From assembly GCF_014534645.1 (NCBI RefSeq), contig NZ_JACVQF010000194.1, positions 1-36,337 of the forward strand: 36,337 bases of DNA, written 5' to 3'. The position numbers and the translations under genes are program-made. A model generated the notes under the pieces. That model was given only the letters and a program-made list of their open reading frames with translations, was not told the origin of the DNA and ran no database searches. Positions within the stretch are counted from its first letter, which is position 1. The number at the start of each line of letters is the position of its first letter. The stretch comes from Streptomyces griseicoloratus (GTDB taxonomy: Bacteria > Actinomycetota > Actinomycetes > Streptomycetales > Streptomycetaceae). Below are positions 33,793-36,337 of this stretch, one piece after another.

Positions 33793-33832
33793 TCGTGGAC
33801 CGGACGAAGCCCTCGTGGACAGGACGAAGCCC
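33793..33832. repeat. tandem 20-bp duplication
   Basis: Two adjacent 20-bp units (33793-33812, 33813-33832) beginning TCGTGGAC differ at one base. The second unit runs into the left arm of the following terminator. Confidence 0.7.
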
Positions 33833-33859
33833 CCCGCGTCACCAGGACGCCGGGGGGCT
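33828..33859. terminator. terminator between ilvA and greA
   Basis: AGCCCCCC-GCGTC pairs with GACGC-CGGGGGGCT with one bulged base around a 5-base loop, between two convergent genes. Confidence 0.7.
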
Positions 33860-33903
33860 CGTCGACGACATGTCGGCCGGGCGGACCGGCCGGGGCCGGC
33901 GGG

Positions 33904-34401
33904 TCAGCCGTTGTAGGGCTCGGCCTTGAGGATCTTCACGGAGGCCGTCTTGCCGTTGGGCAGCTCGTACTCCGCGTCCTCGCCGACCTTGTGGCCGATG
34001 ACGCCCGCGCCCAGGGGGGACTGCGGGGAGTAGGTCTCGATGTCCGCGCTCGCGTACTCGCGCGAGGCGAGCAGGAAGGTCAGCGTGTCGTCCTCGTCGC
34101 CGTCGAAGGCGATCGTGACGACCATGCCGGGCGCGACCGCACCGTCCGCCGCCGGGGGCTCACCCACCTTGGCGCTCTCGAGGAGCTGGGTCAGCTGGCG
34201 CACCCGGAGCTCCTGCTTGCCCTGCTCCTCCTTCGCCGCGTGGTACCCGCCGTTCTCGCGCAGGTCCCCCTCCTCGCGTGCCGCCGCGATCTTGGCAGAG
34301 ATCTCGGTGCGCGCGGGACCAGTAAGGTACTCAAGCTCCTCCTTGAGCTTGTTGTACGCCTCCTGGGTCAGCCAGGTGACGTTCTCGCTGGTCTGGGTCA
34401 C
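33904..34401 (-). CDS. greA: transcription elongation factor GreA
   Basis: A 165-residue Gre factor that enters the RNA polymerase secondary channel and stimulates cleavage of backtracked RNA. The N-terminal coiled coil (about residues 10-80) carries the acidic tip EEGDLRENGGYHAAKEEQG, and the C-terminal FKBP-like domain ends SPLGAGVIGHKVGEDAEYELPNG. GTG at 34401 has GGAG five bases upstream, so the extension to 34431 is not used. The tip has the actinobacterial form (DLREN-GG) instead of DLSENAEY. The gene is separated from the DUF4307 gene by 169 bp and probably has its own promoter. Confidence 0.95.
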   Translation of the reverse strand: MTQTSENVTWLTQEAYNKLKEELEYLTGPARTEISAKIAAAREEGDLRENGGYHAAKEEQGKQELRVRQLTQLLESAKVGEPPAADGAVAPGMVVTIAFDGDEDDTLTFLLASREYASADIETYSPQSPLGAGVIGHKVGEDAEYELPNGKTASVKILKAEPYNG

Positions 34402-34570
34402 AGGTGCTCCTCGTCGGTACTGGGAATACAAAGCAACGCCCTACCCAGAAGAATGTTCCTTCACGGAAGGGCGAAACCACGAGCCTAACAATTCGATGGG
34501 CACAGGGGGAGGACATATCGCCTCCGCACCCACATCAACGCAGGTCGGCGCCGGGGGATTCCCGGCGGCC

Positions 34571-34969
34571 TCAGTCCGCGTGGCAGCCGAGGAGTTCGGC
34601 CGTCGTGCCCGGGGCCTTGGTACGGAGAGTGACGACCTTGTCGATGCGCGTGTCGTCGCCGTCGAAGCGGAAGTCGGCCCGGCCCACCTCGCCGCCGTCC
34701 TCCGCCTGGGAGCGCAGCGTGCAGTAGCCGGCCGCGTCGGCGTCCTTGCGGACCTCCAGGTGCACCTGCACCGAGTCCTCGGCGAGCTCGAAGCCGATGA
34801 CCTCGGCGCTGATCTTGTTCTGGCCGACGTAGTGGTAGCCGAAGTAGCCGATCAGCACCACCAGGAGGGCGCCGAGGACACCGCCGACGATCTTGAGGGT
34901 GCGGTCGGCCCGTTCGTCGGAGGAGCGGCCGTACCGGCTCTCCGGCAGTCGCGTGGTCGACGTGCTCAT
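34571..34969 (-). CDS. DUF4307 membrane protein
   Basis: A 132-residue protein with a charged N-terminus (RYGRSSDERADR), one membrane helix at about residues 26-47 and an external beta-rich domain with two cysteines (GYCTLRSQ, LLGCHAD). The pattern matches the actinobacterial DUF4307 family, whose role is unknown. AGAGGAC five bases before the ATG supports the start. It lies upstream of greA and is divergent from mca, an arrangement I recall as conserved in Streptomyces and relatives. A link to mycothiol metabolism is possible on this basis but unproved. Confidence 0.88.
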   Translation of the reverse strand: MSTSTTRLPESRYGRSSDERADRTLKIVGGVLGALLVVLIGYFGYHYVGQNKISAEVIGFELAEDSVQVHLEVRKDADAAGYCTLRSQAEDGGEVGRADFRFDGDDTRIDKVVTLRTKAPGTTAELLGCHAD

Positions 34970-35116
34970 GATCGTCCTCTCGGCGGGAGCGGTGCGGATG
35001 TCCCGAACGGGGCCCCGGAGCCCGGCCCCGGAATTATTCGCCTCCCGATTCGGTCACTATAGAAGCCGCCGATTGCGCCGACGCACACAGGGCGCCGACT
35101 GACCGAGGATTGAGTC

Positions 35117-35998
35117 TTGACTGACCAGCTGCGACTGATGGCCGTTCACGCCCACCCCGACGACGAGTCGAGCAAGGGCGCGGCCACCATGGCGAAGTAC
35201 GTGTCCGAGGGGGTGGACGTGCTGGTGGTGACCTGCACGGGCGGGGAGCGCGGCTCCATCCTCAACCCCAAGCTGCAGGGCGACGCATACATCGAGGAGA
35301 ACATCCACGAGGTGCGCCGCAAGGAGATGGACGAGGCCCGGGAGATCCTGGGCGTCAAGCAGGAGTGGCTCGGCTTCGTCGACTCCGGGCTGCCCGAGGG
35401 CGACCCGCTGCCGCCGCTGCCGGAGGGCTGCTTCGCCCTCGAGGACGTCGACAAGGCGGCCGGTGAGCTGGTGCGCAAGATCCGCGCCTTCCGTCCCCAG
35501 GTGATCACCACCTACGACGAGAACGGCGGCTACCCGCACCCCGACCACATCATGACCCACAAGATCACGATGGTGGCGTTCGAGGGCGCGGCGGACACCG
35601 AGAAGTACCCGGAGTCGGAGTACGGCCCGGCGTACCAGCCGCTGAAGGTGTACTACAACCAGGGCTTCAACCGCCCCCGCACCGAGGCCCTGCACCGGGC
35701 GATGCTCGACCGTGGCCTGGAGTCGCCGTACGGGGACTGGCTCAAGCGCTGGGACGAGTTCGAGCGCAAGGAGCGCACGCTCACCACGCACGTGCCGTGC
35801 GCCGACTTCTTCGAGGTCCGCGACCGGGCCCTGATCGCGCACGCCACGCAGATCGACCCCGAGGGCGGCTGGTTCCGGGTGCCGATGGAGCTCCAGAAGG
35901 AGGTCTGGCCCACCGAGGAGTACGAGCTCGCGAAGTCCCTCGTCGACACCTCCCTCCCCGAGGACGACCTCTTCGCGGGCATCCGGGACAATGCCTGA
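35117..35998 (+). CDS. mca: mycothiol S-conjugate amidase
   Basis: A 293-residue zinc amidase of the LmbE/PIG-L family. It cleaves mycothiol S-conjugates, releasing a mercapturic acid for export and returning GlcN-Ins to mycothiol synthesis, so it detoxifies electrophiles and antibiotics. Zinc ligands are His13 and Asp16 in AHPDDE and His144 in YPHPDHIMTH. VTCTGGERGSILNP is also family-typical. The length and C-terminal region (EGGWFRVPMELQKEVWPTEEY) favour Mca over the deacetylase MshB. The start is TTG at 35117 with GAGGA seven bases upstream; no ATG or GTG fits before the zinc motif. The next gene overlaps its stop. Confidence 0.95.
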   Translation: MTDQLRLMAVHAHPDDESSKGAATMAKYVSEGVDVLVVTCTGGERGSILNPKLQGDAYIEENIHEVRRKEMDEAREILGVKQEWLGFVDSGLPEGDPLPPLPEGCFALEDVDKAAGELVRKIRAFRPQVITTYDENGGYPHPDHIMTHKITMVAFEGAADTEKYPESEYGPAYQPLKVYYNQGFNRPRTEALHRAMLDRGLESPYGDWLKRWDEFERKERTLTTHVPCADFFEVRDRALIAHATQIDPEGGWFRVPMELQKEVWPTEEYELAKSLVDTSLPEDDLFAGIRDNA

Positions 35999-36248
35999 CA
36001 TGAGCGCAAGCGCAAGCCTGGCAATGACGCACCTCGTCACTCTCGCCGAACTGGACGAGGACAAGGTCACCCCCGGCGTCCTCGGCTTCATCGTCTTCGC
36101 GGTGATGGCCCTGGCGGTCTGGGGTCTGATGAAGTCCATGAACCGGCACATGGGCAAGGTCGACTTCACCGAGGCCCCCGACCCGGAGTCGGAGGCCTCC
36201 GGCAAGTCCGACAGGGCCTCCGGCCGGGTCGAGCCCCAGCAGGGCTGA
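35991..36248 (+). CDS. small membrane protein coupled to mca
   Basis: An 85-residue protein with one membrane helix at about residues 29-48 (GVLGFIVFAVMALAVWGLMK), then NRHMGKVDF and an acidic, disordered tail. The ATG at 35991 overlaps the mca stop codon, so translation is probably coupled; an in-frame ATG at 36000 is an alternative. The family is unknown to me, though small proteins of this type follow mca in other streptomycetes as I recall. It could tether or stabilise an envelope or transport partner, but nothing in the sequence shows this. Confidence 0.8.
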   Translation: MPDMSASASLAMTHLVTLAELDEDKVTPGVLGFIVFAVMALAVWGLMKSMNRHMGKVDFTEAPDPESEASGKSDRASGRVEPQQG

Positions 36249-36337
36249 GGGCCCCGCCCGACGCGGGACCGGAGCGCCCTGCGTGGGGCCGGAGCGCCCG
36301 GCGCGCACGTCGCGTGGGTGTGTGCGTCACGGTGTCC

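Overview
The window is high-GC actinobacterial DNA, almost certainly from a Streptomyces close to S. coelicolor. The evidence is the extreme G/C third-position bias, frequent GTG and TTG starts, mycothiol chemistry (Mca), a sortase substrate with an LAxTG-type signal, an actinobacterial acyl-CoA carboxylase epsilon subunit, and a histidine ammonia-lyase that matches streptomycete HutH. From memory, the order accA2 - maf - accE - pccB - birA - cya - enoyl-CoA hydratase - GGDEF - hutH - L,D-transpeptidase, and later msrA - cystathionine gamma-synthase - threonine dehydratase - greA - mca, matches the S. coelicolor chromosome around SCO4921-SCO4968. I could not check this.

Block 1 (1-6.3 kb) is the propionyl-CoA carboxylase neighbourhood: the biotinylated alpha chain (accA2), a Maf pyrophosphatase, a hidden 42-residue membrane protein (MmpB-like), the epsilon (accE) and beta (pccB) chains in one operon, and the divergent biotin ligase that would load biotin onto AccA2. 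Block 2 (6.4-14.6 kb) holds two nucleotide second-messenger enzymes (class III adenylyl cyclase, GAF-GGDEF diguanylate cyclase), an enoyl-CoA hydratase, hutH with an apparently leaderless promoter, a small sortase-anchored protein, an acidic unknown protein, and a lipoprotein L,D-transpeptidase.

Block 3 (14.7-27.5 kb) looks more accessory: a two-gene MacB/LolCDE-type ABC exporter, a 1109-residue secreted subtilase, and several small self-regulated enzyme/regulator pairs (TetR/SDR, XRE/alcohol dehydrogenase), an NmrA-like protein, an SgcJ-like protein and a secreted tripeptidyl-aminopeptidase-like hydrolase. The ABC exporter and the subtilase carry 11-bp-spaced CTCAYC(C/T)-like direct repeats in their promoters, the spacing expected of OmpR/PhoB-type response regulators, so they may belong to one envelope or secretion response.

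Block 4 (27.7-36.3 kb) returns to conserved genes: msrA, an unknown membrane-anchored helical protein, cystathionine gamma-synthase, a SigE-family sigma-like factor followed by a tiny membrane protein, a MarR regulator, threonine dehydratase with an ACT domain, greA, a DUF4307 protein, mca, and a coupled small membrane protein. No rRNA, tRNA, CRISPR array, transposase or phage gene was seen. Many genes end in strong GC-rich hairpins, mostly between convergent genes.
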